A stretch of DNA of 64,000 nt from Prostheceraeus crozeri (taxonomy: Eukaryota > Platyhelminthes > Polycladida > Euryleptidae), in assembly GCA_907163375.1 (NCBI GenBank), contig CAJQUW010005555.1:124001-188000 (forward strand). The letters run 5' to 3'. The notes beneath the pieces are model-generated. The model ran no database searches. It saw nothing but the letters and a program-made list of their open reading frames with translations, and was not told the DNA's origin. Positions within the stretch are counted from its first letter, which is position 1; the number at the start of each line of letters is the position of its first letter. The translations under genes were made by a program, and so were the position numbers. Positions 54,954-63,543 of the stretch are shown piece after piece.

Positions 54954-56231
54954 CTACAATAAACCATAAGCCATCAATGAGGTTGTGGAATTTTTTTTTT
55001 CAATATTAATTGTCACATCACAACCATTCTTAATAATATCTTCCGATTGTGCACTTAAATCAAAGCATAAAACAGGATATAAATTCTTCCAATCTACAGG
55101 AGTTAATTGTGCTTCTACTCCAAATTCTCGGCATAGATTTCTATAGGCATCATATCCTTCCATAAACTGATTATTGGTGTTATCAAATCTTAATGGATCG
55201 ATAGGATAACGTGTTTGATTTAATGAAATTTGTAAACTTCGAATTGAATTAATATGGAAAAGACTATTGTTCTTATCAAAACTGGCTGTTTCATTCTTTT
55301 GAAAAGTGAGCAAAAAATATCTTGGAGTATTTGATGTCCTTGTGAAATGCCAGTTAAATCTTTGTTCAGTAAAAGTGACAGAGCTCGCAGTACGCTTCAT
55401 AAAACTTACTGGAATTGGTTTGTTCGTATTTAATCTTTTCGTAATAGTTGTTTCAACCTCTAAACTAGGAGTAATGTGTTTTACCCACCATTCAAGTCTA
55501 TCAATTTTTAGGTATGCTTTCTTCCCAGCCGTTCCATAAAATATTGATTCATTATTTACAGTGCGATGAACTATGAGTTTGAATTTCAATTTACATGATA
55601 TTTTCTCATAATCTAAATATCCAAATAATGGAGACAATGACCAATCAACAGTTTGTTTACTTTTATTATTAAAATTACGTCTTTTCTGATATGAGCTATT
55701 TTGTGTACTGTTTAACTGTTTCACTATGTTTTCTACATCTTTCGCAATTCCTGCAGCATCTGTTCCAGTGTGAGTTAAATCATCTTTAAGTAGGCCGGTA
55801 TGGTTATCAGGAAACCATCCTTCGATTTCATGCATTTTAGTATTTTCACCTATTGTAACAAATCGAAGCATCGAATCAATAATACCAGGTGAATCACTTA
55901 TGGTTTCTATATTTTGTGTTGCAACATCTAAACGCATTTGTGTAAATAGTCTTGGAAAGAAATTGTTTTCTAATGTAATATTATCCGTAGCAGGTAATGG
56001 TGTTGTAAAATCAGCATCAGAATATAGTGAATATTCACAGTGTAAAAATGAATCGGGTAAATATAAATAACTTTGTTGATTGTCAACTTCAAAAATTAAA
56101 TCACCACCAGTATTCACTCTTCCTGAAGAACCGGGGTTCATAGCAACTCTTATATAGTCATTCTTTTTTTGATTGTAACTAACGAACGGGGGATCATCTA
56201 ATCTAAATTTGCTTTCAATCAGAGTTGACAT
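54954..56231 (-). CDS. Major capsid protein, double jelly-roll type (copy B)
   Basis: 425 residues, shorter than the 550-650 usual for Polinton hexon-like proteins. The N-terminal jelly roll holds SGRVNTGGDLIFEVDN and SYLYLPDSFLHCEYSLY; the middle holds LSPLFGYLDYEKISCKLKFK; the second roll holds EGYDAYRNLCREFG and the typical end block CFDLSAQSEDI with DVTINIEK. It would form the capsomers. The tag-team of ATPase, protease and penton-like protein in the same element supports the call, which rests on remembered family pattern. The C-terminus is close to complete when set against copy A. Confidence 0.8.
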   Translation of the reverse strand: MSTLIESKFRLDDPPFVSYNQKKNDYIRVAMNPGSSGRVNTGGDLIFEVDNQQSYLYLPDSFLHCEYSLYSDADFTTPLPATDNITLENNFFPRLFTQMRLDVATQNIETISDSPGIIDSMLRFVTIGENTKMHEIEGWFPDNHTGLLKDDLTHTGTDAAGIAKDVENIVKQLNSTQNSSYQKRRNFNNKSKQTVDWSLSPLFGYLDYEKISCKLKFKLIVHRTVNNESIFYGTAGKKAYLKIDRLEWWVKHITPSLEVETTITKRLNTNKPIPVSFMKRTASSVTFTEQRFNWHFTRTSNTPRYFLLTFQKNETASFDKNNSLFHINSIRSLQISLNQTRYPIDPLRFDNTNNQFMEGYDAYRNLCREFGVEAQLTPVDWKNLYPVLCFDLSAQSEDIIKNGCDVTINIEKKNSTTSLMAYGLL

Positions 56232-56277
56232 TATATTTTTTATTAGAAAAAATCAGTTTGGTACTAGAATTTTGCTA

Positions 56278-56748
56278 CTAGAATTTTGCTAGACCATTTC
56301 CTCTCATTTCTTCAATTGTTTTTTCATCATGTTTACTTTCCATCTTCGCTAATTCAGCAATTTTGTTCTTCGTTTCCTCTGAGAGCTTTTTGTCTTTTTG
56401 CATTTCTTTTGCGTCATTTCTAAGTTTGCGAATAGCTTCTAGTTGTTTTAATTCGTTTTGTGACTTAACAGCATTCGATATTGCACTAGCTGTACTACCT
56501 ATAGCAGCTGCTCCTTTAGCAGCAGATGAAATCAAATCTTTATTATTTTTAATCAAGTTAACGATACTGCCGATACCAGAAAAGATGCCAGCTCCTTCTT
56601 TTTGGACGGCACCTGCAGTGCCTAGGAACTTTTGTGTTCCGACAGTTTCTACACTATCATAATGGTACACAGGTTTCAGAGATGGTTCATGAGCAATTTT
56701 ATTATTTGATGCAAAATGTTTAAGATTGTGTTTATAAATTATAGGCAT
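56278..56748 (-). CDS. Small virion-type protein with amphipathic segment (copy B)
   Basis: 156 residues. A polar N-terminal part, then a Gly/Ala/Ser-rich amphipathic segment (about 55-95: GIFSGIGSIVNLIKNN, AAKGAAAIGSTASAISNAV) and a Lys/Glu-rich coiled-coil end (KEMQKDKKLSEETKNKIAEL). The layout recalls adenovirus pVI-like internal proteins that disrupt membranes and bind the capsid protein. Directly upstream of the capsid gene on the same strand, 46 bases apart. No sequence family is certain. Confidence 0.6.
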   Translation of the reverse strand: MPIIYKHNLKHFASNNKIAHEPSLKPVYHYDSVETVGTQKFLGTAGAVQKEGAGIFSGIGSIVNLIKNNKDLISSAAKGAAAIGSTASAISNAVKSQNELKQLEAIRKLRNDAKEMQKDKKLSEETKNKIAELAKMESKHDEKTIEEMRGNGLAKF

Positions 56749-56794
56749 TTTTTTAAGCTTAAATTTGACTTTTGTGAAAAATATTTACGTTTGT

Positions 56795-56868
56795 GGTCGG
56801 CTAAAGCCTCTGAACAAGGTTCTATTGGTTAGTAACCAGAGGACCTTTGGGCCGTTCGGCTAAATTCT
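56795..56868. repeat. Hairpin words downstream of the fibre-like gene
   Basis: Contains GGCTAAAGCC, GAACAAGGTTC, GGTTAGTAACC and AGGACCTTTGGGCC words of the Polinton hairpin family, between the fibre-like gene and the gene at 56278-56748. Confidence 0.6.
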
Positions 56869-56869
56869 A

Positions 56870-57718
56870 TTAAGATTTACGTTTGTGAATGGACAACAGC
56901 TTCGCGATAACTTTATTAATTTTCCGCTGCACGTTATCTATTGCGTCAAGCAGCGTGTGATGTACTTTAATTTCTTTTTCATTTACTTTTAATTTTTTCT
57001 CACTTTTCTTTACTTCTGTTTTAAGAGCAGCCAATTGAACTTTAATAGCATTCAACTGTTCCTTATTTCCTTTAGAATTTTTTCTTACTTCATGTTCTAA
57101 ATTCGTTTTAAGGGTCTTCAATTCACTAACCTTTTGATTAAGTGAGTTTACTTCATTTCTTATTCTGTTTATGTGCTTTACTTGTTGTGTGATTCGGCTA
57201 TTTAATTCATCAACACTTTTTTGGAATGTGGTTTGCATCTGTTGAAAGTGTTGTAATAATTTTCGATTCTTTTCGCTAACTTTTTCTAACTCTTCTTTCA
57301 GTTGTTTATTTTGATTTGTATTCTTTATAATGGCACCCCTTAAATTTAAAGAAAGTAATATTAAAATTCTTGATTGTTCTGAAATCTTTTTAAAAAGTTT
57401 TGATATATCTGCTTCTATATTTCCATGTTTGCTACTTAGGTATGTTAGCTTTTCTTGCAGTCTTTCATCATTCTGCTTTAGAAGCTTGGTTTCTTTCATT
57501 AGTGGAGACAGCAGTGACACAATTCTATCAAACTGTTTATCCAACTGTTTATCAACATATTCTTTATTTACCAACTCAGTAGTTTGTTGTGGAAGAATAG
57601 AAAGATGTAACGGTCCTGTTAAAACGTCTCCAGTTTTCATGATATAGTTGTCTAGGTCTATGTCTGATTCTTGATTATTTGAAATGTAAGCACACCCGCC
57701 AACATTTGTTAACATCAT
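56870..57718 (-). CDS. Coiled-coil protein with fibre-like head, candidate attachment fibre (copy B)
   Basis: 282 residues. Residues about 25-60 read MKTGDVLTGPLHLS and then ELVNKEYVDKQL, the same wording as the tail-fibre segment of many phages and of some adenovirus-like elements (GDxLTGxL...NKxYVD). The remaining 220 residues are almost pure heptad-repeat coiled coil (NRKLLQHFQQMQTTFQKSVD, KTNLEHEVRKNSKGNKEQL and so on). A trimeric rod on the capsid surface is likely. There is no knob domain at the end, so receptor binding is not shown. Confidence 0.6.
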   Translation of the reverse strand: MMLTNVGGCAYISNNQESDIDLDNYIMKTGDVLTGPLHLSILPQQTTELVNKEYVDKQLDKQFDRIVSLLSPLMKETKLLKQNDERLQEKLTYLSSKHGNIEADISKLFKKISEQSRILILLSLNLRGAIIKNTNQNKQLKEELEKVSEKNRKLLQHFQQMQTTFQKSVDELNSRITQQVKHINRIRNEVNSLNQKVSELKTLKTNLEHEVRKNSKGNKEQLNAIKVQLAALKTEVKKSEKKLKVNEKEIKVHHTLLDAIDNVQRKINKVIAKLLSIHKRKS

Positions 57719-57750
57719 TTTTTCTAGATTATTTTTTTTCTGCTAAAAAT

Positions 57751-57903
57751 ATGTTATCCGACAAAGTCGTCGCTTCGCGTCTCGGCAACGAAGATGCAGA
57801 CAACGGAACCAAGGTTCTATGCGAAATCTGTAATTTATCTTTTCGTAATAAAGCATTATTAAATAAACATATGAATGTAGTTCATGCTAACTATCATACC
57901 TGA
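57751..57903 (+). CDS. Small C2H2 zinc-finger protein (copy B)
   Basis: 50 residues from the ATG at 57751. One finger: CEICNLSFRNKALLNKHMNVVH (spacings C-x2-C-x12-H-x4-H). The N-terminal 20 codons (DKVVASRLGNEDADNGTK) are made from a hairpin module that recurs at 58465-58518 and in copy A. It starts a plus-strand gene row leading to the polymerase and is divergent from the fibre-like gene, with 32 bp between the starts. Confidence 0.55.
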   Translation: MLSDKVVASRLGNEDADNGTKVLCEICNLSFRNKALLNKHMNVVHANYHT

Positions 57904-58114
57904 AACATTTTATTTCTATTTCGATCATTATTTAAATAATGTATTAAAGATACCAACCCCGAAACGATTAGAGAGTAGAGATACCCTAGATGTTATTAGA
58001 ACAGGAATTAATGATCTCCCTGATGTATTAAAGAATGTACAACCTCTAGTCTCTGATGCCAAAAATACATTGAGTGCTATGCGTCCAATAATAGAGGAAG
58101 TAAATAAACTGTAA
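57884..58114 (+). CDS. Small unrecognised Polinton ORF (copy B)
   Basis: 76 residues with an ATG start, overlapping the end of the zinc-finger gene by 20 bases in another frame. Aromatic start (TFYFYFDHYLNNVLKI), then a helical part (LPDVLKNVQPLVSDAKNTL). No family recognised. Position and codon use suit a real Polinton gene. Confidence 0.45.
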   Translation: MLTIIPETFYFYFDHYLNNVLKIPTPKRLESRDTLDVIRTGINDLPDVLKNVQPLVSDAKNTLSAMRPIIEEVNKL

Positions 58115-58128
58115 TTTTTGTTTTAAAA

Positions 58129-58518
58129 ATGATTAATGAGGTGAGTGAAACTCAGAGGACAAAGGTCTATAAAATAGAACACGTACCAGTTTTAAAAAGT
58201 TATCGTCATCCTACAAACCCTGTAAATTCAAAGAAAGAAGTTAAATTTCATTACCATCATAAATACATAGAGTTCGTTAAAGACTATAAACTAAAACACG
58301 GTTTAAAACCACATATTAAAAATGGATACTTACCACCGTGTCTACGAAGTTTCAGAGTATTTTTAGCTTATAATAATTTATGGTGGTTGGTTAAGAAAGA
58401 ACATTTAACAGCTTACGATCTAGAGACATTAAATGAATTAAATATTCCTGTATATCCAACGAAGTTGACGCTTCGCGTCTTGGCATCGAAGATGCAGTTG
58501 GCGGAACCGAGGTTCTAG
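58129..58518 (+). CDS. Unrecognised basic Polinton protein (copy B)
   Basis: 129 residues, ATG start, basic and His/Tyr-rich (EVKFHYHHKYIEFVKDYKLK, LPPCLRSFRVFLAYNNLWWL). No family recognised. Its last 20 or so codons (from TKLTLRVLASKM) come from the hairpin module also found at 57766-57818, so its end may have been extended or replaced by that module. 81 bp before the polymerase start. Confidence 0.5.
   Translation: MINEVSETQRTKVYKIEHVPVLKSYRHPTNPVNSKKEVKFHYHHKYIEFVKDYKLKHGLKPHIKNGYLPPCLRSFRVFLAYNNLWWLVKKEHLTAYDLETLNELNIPVYPTKLTLRVLASKMQLAEPRF
58465..58518 (+). repeat. Triloop-hairpin module at gene end
   Basis: GACGC-TTC-GCGTC (58467-58479), GCATC-GAA-GATGC and GAACC-GA-GGTTC in a row. 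Near copy of 57766-57818 and of the insert at 961-1030. Confidence 0.75.
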
Positions 58519-58599
58519 GTAAAAACATAAATTTTTTTATTAAAAAGTAAAACATAAATTTTTTATTAAAACATAAATTTTTTATTAAAAAAAAGTAAA

Positions 58600-61500
58600 A
58601 TGGAAGAGGGTAACCTATATTGCAACACATGTAACAAACAGTTACAGACGCCTAGAGGTTATAAATCTCATTTAAAGAGTCGTATGCATTTACAGAATGT
58701 AGAACGACATGATGCAAGTAATATAACGAGAATGAATGAATATATAATCTATCTAAAAACATTACCTACTGATATAGAAGTTAACAGAGTATTTAATGAT
58801 TATTCACATTCAGAATATAAAAAAGTTTTTAGTGTAATAGATGAACCTGAAGTACATGTAAGGTTTTTATTTAATGATGAACATGATGAGTATGATGAAT
58901 CTGTAGAAACCGATGAAACTTTTTATGATATTCTATATAACTTTTATAACATATTTAGAAAATCTTTCAAATGTTATATGAATGTAGAAGTACGTTACAC
59001 AAAGACTGCACCTGATGGGAATATTGAAGAAATAGTACAAGGCCATTTCAGTAAAACACAAGAAATTCATAATGTAGAGGATATAGAACCTATATTTGAA
59101 ACAATGATTAATAAATTAAAAGATGCTATAACTGAAGCTCAATTGCGTGAATCTGGTTGGAAGCTTGTTAGAATAGTATCTAAGAAAATAGTAATTGACA
59201 AATATAAAAATAATACAGGTGGTAGTTACATACCCCTACCTTTCAGTTCACCACAAATAATTAACATTCAAAATGATGATCCGTATTGTTTCTTGTGGAG
59301 TGTTATAGCACATTTACATCCTGCACATCATGTTAAAGAAAGACTAAGTCATTATAATAAAGAAGAATACATAAATGAATTTGATCTGTCTGATGGATTA
59401 GATGAATTTCCATATGATTATAATAAGCTAACAAAGTTTCATAAAAAGAACAAAGATTTAATAGAAGTTAATGTGTTTGAATTAAATGTGAAGTATATTT
59501 CTGTGGGGAATATTACTCCCTTATATACTGGTAATGTTACAATTAATGACACTGTCTATGCAAACGTAAAAGAATTTTACTTAAGTAACAAAAGATTATG
59601 TCAAACAGAAATACGGTATAATGAACGACATAACTATATGTTTCATAATATTATTTATCAAGGAACTATTATATGTACAGAACAATATGAAATTAAAAAG
59701 ACATTAACACCCATAATGGTTAATCATAATAATTATAAAGGACGTCCTGTTACTTCTGGAGACCAACAGCAGTTACAGATGTTACAACAACAGTATCAAC
59801 AGCAGTTACAGATGTTACAGCAGCAATATCAACAGCAGTTACAGATGTTACAGCAGCAATATCAACAGCAGTTACAGATGTTACAGCAGCAATATCACCA
59901 ACAGTTACAGATGTTACAGCAGCAATATCAACAGCAGTTACAGATGTTACAGCAGCAATATCAACAGCAGTTACAGCAGTTAATACAACCGGCACAAGCA
60001 AATATACTATATTATCAAGGTCATTACATATTGTGTAAAGATGTTTCGATTTTTACAAGAACTTCAGATCATACTAATTTCCCCTGTCTCCAATGTATGA
60101 CAAGTTTTAGGTCTGAACAAGCATTAAATAATCACTTGGTAAATTGTCAACAAAATGAAGCAGTCAGAAATACGTTTCCAAAAGAAGATTATTTAGAATA
60201 TAATAAATGGTATTACAAAAATAAAGTACCCTTTACAATATATTGTGATTTCGAAGCATATAATGTTAAAATTACAGACAAATGTAACAATAATTTGTTT
60301 GAGCAAAAACCATTATGTTGGGGAATGTACATTCATTCAAATTATCCCAATTTGTTCCAATCAGAATATTATCAGTACTATGACGATGATAGTGCTATAA
60401 AGTTTGTTAACACAATAGAAGAATTGCAGGGGCGTTTTTCACAATTGCTTAAAACAAATAAACCAATGCTTCCATTAACGTCTGAACAATTAGTACAATT
60501 TAATAATGAAAAGAATTGTTATTACTGTGGTAAAGAGTTAGACAAAGATAAAGTTAAGGATCATGATCATCTAAATGGTTTATATAGAGGTGCGGCGCAT
60601 AATTCTTGTAATCTTAATGCAAATAAATTTAGATATAACTTTGTTCCTTTATATTTCTACAATGGTTCTAAGTATGATTTCCATCTAATAATAAAAGAGT
60701 TATTCTCTTCGAAAACATTACAGCAATTAAGAACAAACATACTATGTAAAACAGAAGAAGAATACCTCTCTATGCAATTTGGTTGTATTAGAATATTAGA
60801 TGCATTTAGATTTTTTACTCCTTATTCATTGGAAGCCATGGGTAAAACATTAAAACCTGAACAATGTAAAATATTAAACAAATATAACTTGAGTCCTCTT
60901 AAAGGCATATTTCCGTATGAGTACTTAACTGGAGACATAAACAGGATAAATGAAATAATGCAAGAACAACAACTTCCACCACGTGACAAATTTAAAACCA
61001 CATTGAAACAATCAGAACTATCAGAAGAAGATTATGCAGAAGCACAGAAGAATTGGGCAGAACTCAATTGCATCACTATGTACGATTACACAATGAAGTA
61101 TCTTCAGATAGATGTGTTAATACTAGCCGATCTATTTGAAAACTTCCGTGACATGTGTATTGAATATTACGGAATAGATCCATGTTATTGCTATTCTACA
61201 CCAGGTTTAACATGGTTAGCAGGACTTAAACATACTGGTGTTCAAGCCGATGGCTCTAGGACAAAGTCCGTTAAAATTAAACATTATAAAGAAAATACAT
61301 ATGATAAATTATTATTTTTTGAATCTGGAATTAGAGGCGGTGTATCATCTGTTTTAGGTAATAGATATGTTAAATGTTACAATAAGAAAGTGAATCCTGA
61401 TACTTATGGAATAATGAAACCTTTATCACCAGAGGAGAAAGAAAAGATATTAGAAATTTTTCGAACGAAACGAGAAGGAGTAGAACGTGAAAATGCAATT

Positions 61501-62733
61501 GATGAGTTTATGAGAGAGAACTATTTGTTATATTATGATTTTAATAGTTTATATTCTTCTTGCATGATACAAGAATTGCCTACAGGTGAGATGGAGTGGT
61601 GTGATAAATTAGTTTATGAACGTACTGTTGAAGATGGACATGGATATGTGTATGAAGTTGACTTAAAGTACCCTGATGAACTAAAAGACACGACAAAGTA
61701 TTTCCCGTTCTGTCCTGAAAATATAGTGCCTAATATGGACGATTTTACAGATTACCAAAAGTCCATAATACCTAAAAAATACAGACCAACCAAGAAACTC
61801 ATGTTAACACAAAGTAATAAAGAAAAATATGTTATTGAAGGAAGGATGTTAGATTGGTATTTAGATCATGGAATGTCACTTATTAAGATTCATAGGAAAT
61901 TAATATATAAGAAATCTAAGTGGTTAAAAAATTATATAGAATTTAATATAGAGAAACGTAAAATAGCTAAAAGAAATAAAGATGACTTTGGAAACGCATT
62001 CTTTAAATTAATGAATAACGCATTTTATGGTAAAACTTTAGAGAATGTACGTAACAGACAGAACATAGAAATAGTTTATAATAAAGATCGTTTCCAAAAT
62101 TTTACTAGGAAACCAACGTATAAAAGAACTACTAGATTTAGTGATAACCTATGTGCTGTTCATCTAAGAAGAAGCATTGTGAAACATGATAAGTTTAATT
62201 TTATAGGATTCACTATATTAGAACTAGCTAAACTATTTATGTATAATTTTATATATGATTATTTAGCACCTGCTTATGGTGAAAACTATAAACTTCATTT
62301 CAGCGATACGGATTCCGTTTTCTTAGAATTAACAGTACCATACAATTCATCACTTGATAAAGAAATAGATAAAATAAAAGATATCATTCATCCTTCTGAT
62401 TTATGTAAAGTAAAAGATGAACTAGAAGGAAATGAGGAGTACATAACAGAAGCTGTATTTCTTAAATCTAAATGTTACTGTTATGATACAACAAGAAACA
62501 ATAAAACCTACAAAACATTAAAGGGTATTTCAAAGGCATCAGTGGCTAACCAAATAACATTTCAAGATTATAAGAATGCATTATTTAATAATGAAATAAA
62601 AGCAGCATGTAATTATAGACTTAATTCAAAAAACCACAAAATGTATTTAAAGGAGGAACACAAATTAGCATTAGATCCATTTGATGATAAAAGAAAGATT
62701 CTACCTGATGGAATTACTACTTTACCTTTTTAA
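58600..62733 (+). CDS. Protein-primed family B DNA polymerase with HNH insert (copy B)
   Basis: 1377 residues. N-terminal C2H2 finger (YCNTCNKQLQTPRGYKSHLK), a segment around DPYCFLWSVIAHLHP seen before the polymerase of many Mavericks, a Gln-rich repeat (about 388-462), and a second Cys/His finger (CLQCMTSFRSEQALNNHL). Exonuclease motifs: IYCDFEAYN (about 545), SKYDFHLIIKEL (about 690) and YLQIDVLILADLF (about 835). Between Exo I and II is an HNH/endonuclease VII-like insert (CYYCGKEL...DHDHLNGLYRGAAHNSC). Palm motifs: YYDFNSLYSSCM (about 980), LMNNAFYGKTLEN (about 1140) and FSDTDSV (about 1235). It would replicate the element from a terminal protein. No break is seen. Confidence 0.95.
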   Translation: MEEGNLYCNTCNKQLQTPRGYKSHLKSRMHLQNVERHDASNITRMNEYIIYLKTLPTDIEVNRVFNDYSHSEYKKVFSVIDEPEVHVRFLFNDEHDEYDESVETDETFYDILYNFYNIFRKSFKCYMNVEVRYTKTAPDGNIEEIVQGHFSKTQEIHNVEDIEPIFETMINKLKDAITEAQLRESGWKLVRIVSKKIVIDKYKNNTGGSYIPLPFSSPQIINIQNDDPYCFLWSVIAHLHPAHHVKERLSHYNKEEYINEFDLSDGLDEFPYDYNKLTKFHKKNKDLIEVNVFELNVKYISVGNITPLYTGNVTINDTVYANVKEFYLSNKRLCQTEIRYNERHNYMFHNIIYQGTIICTEQYEIKKTLTPIMVNHNNYKGRPVTSGDQQQLQMLQQQYQQQLQMLQQQYQQQLQMLQQQYQQQLQMLQQQYHQQLQMLQQQYQQQLQMLQQQYQQQLQQLIQPAQANILYYQGHYILCKDVSIFTRTSDHTNFPCLQCMTSFRSEQALNNHLVNCQQNEAVRNTFPKEDYLEYNKWYYKNKVPFTIYCDFEAYNVKITDKCNNNLFEQKPLCWGMYIHSNYPNLFQSEYYQYYDDDSAIKFVNTIEELQGRFSQLLKTNKPMLPLTSEQLVQFNNEKNCYYCGKELDKDKVKDHDHLNGLYRGAAHNSCNLNANKFRYNFVPLYFYNGSKYDFHLIIKELFSSKTLQQLRTNILCKTEEEYLSMQFGCIRILDAFRFFTPYSLEAMGKTLKPEQCKILNKYNLSPLKGIFPYEYLTGDINRINEIMQEQQLPPRDKFKTTLKQSELSEEDYAEAQKNWAELNCITMYDYTMKYLQIDVLILADLFENFRDMCIEYYGIDPCYCYSTPGLTWLAGLKHTGVQADGSRTKSVKIKHYKENTYDKLLFFESGIRGGVSSVLGNRYVKCYNKKVNPDTYGIMKPLSPEEKEKILEIFRTKREGVERENAIDEFMRENYLLYYDFNSLYSSCMIQELPTGEMEWCDKLVYERTVEDGHGYVYEVDLKYPDELKDTTKYFPFCPENIVPNMDDFTDYQKSIIPKKYRPTKKLMLTQSNKEKYVIEGRMLDWYLDHGMSLIKIHRKLIYKKSKWLKNYIEFNIEKRKIAKRNKDDFGNAFFKLMNNAFYGKTLENVRNRQNIEIVYNKDRFQNFTRKPTYKRTTRFSDNLCAVHLRRSIVKHDKFNFIGFTILELAKLFMYNFIYDYLAPAYGENYKLHFSDTDSVFLELTVPYNSSLDKEIDKIKDIIHPSDLCKVKDELEGNEEYITEAVFLKSKCYCYDTTRNNKTYKTLKGISKASVANQITFQDYKNALFNNEIKAACNYRLNSKNHKMYLKEEHKLALDPFDDKRKILPDGITTLPF
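59755..59985 (+). repeat. 33-bp tandem repeat coding for a Gln-rich tract
   Basis: Seven near-identical units of CAGCAGTTACAGATGTTACA followed by GCAGCAATATCAA, giving QQLQMLQQQYQ repeats in the polymerase. The minus strand of the same repeat is also open, but that is a by-product. Confidence 0.95.
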
Positions 62734-62745
62734 TTTCTTTAACAT

Positions 62746-63522
62746 CTAGTCAGTGAACAAATCTTCTATAACTCTATCATGTACTTTTTTATCACTATTG
62801 ATTGTGATAAAACCATAGTCGTTTGCCCAAGCATTACAGCAAGATTGTTTAAATTCATCTTTATCTCTTATACATAAGTCTCTTAACAAATCACTTAGGT
62901 TTCTTGGATTGATTTCGAAAATCATAAAAATGTTAGCATTCTTTCTAATAACACTTCCATCTAATGAATACATACTTTGTGTCAAATAAAAGACACTACA
63001 GTTATTGTGTCGTCCTCTTGTAAAATAATTTCTCTGAACTGCCTGATTTCTATCATTAACACAATCATCAAACACGACACAATGTTTTTTCGTTTTATTT
63101 AGTTTACTAGGATCTTGCATATTACCACTATCATTTATTAGTTGCATCGATATGTGTTTATTTTTATTGGGTTCTACTAGTTGTTCATTTTTCGCTGCTT
63201 CTTCACACCAGGAACTTATTTCTTCTTCATACTCCGATTTTTCATATTCTTCAAACAGTGAAGCTATAGCTGATTTTGTAAGATTATTTTCAAAACCATA
63301 TTTCAAAAATTGATAAATAGGTTGTTCTGCTGTTGTTGTATAAATAATAAGATTGTTATAATCCAAAAATTTGGGTGTCGTGAGAATTTTGAATAATAGA
63401 CACGTTTTCCCACAACCTGATCTTCCACAGATAACTGATAAAACTTTATTGGATAGGTTTGGATGATGATTGAATTTCACTTTCTTGTTTAGTGGATATT
63501 TTACAGAAGTGTTTTCACTCAT
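62746..63522 (-). CDS. FtsK/A32-type DNA packaging ATPase (copy B)
   Basis: 258 residues, ATG start. Walker A GRSGCGKT (33-40), Walker B HCVVFDDCVND (about 146-156), and the downstream sensor region FYLTQSMYSLDGSVIRKNAN. This is the genome packaging ATPase of Polintons and related viruses. It meets the polymerase gene tail to tail (12 bp between stops) and follows the penton-like gene on the same strand. Confidence 0.93.
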   Translation of the reverse strand: MSENTSVKYPLNKKVKFNHHPNLSNKVLSVICGRSGCGKTCLLFKILTTPKFLDYNNLIIYTTTAEQPIYQFLKYGFENNLTKSAIASLFEEYEKSEYEEEISSWCEEAAKNEQLVEPNKNKHISMQLINDSGNMQDPSKLNKTKKHCVVFDDCVNDRNQAVQRNYFTRGRHNNCSVFYLTQSMYSLDGSVIRKNANIFMIFEINPRNLSDLLRDLCIRDKDEFKQSCCNAWANDYGFITINSDKKVHDRVIEDLFTD

Positions 63523-63543
63523 TTTTTAAGTCAATATTTTGAA

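Noticed and set aside
59750-60001. Minus-strand frame rich in VTAVDIAAV repeats
   Set aside because: Antisense shadow of the 33-bp repeat in the polymerase gene.
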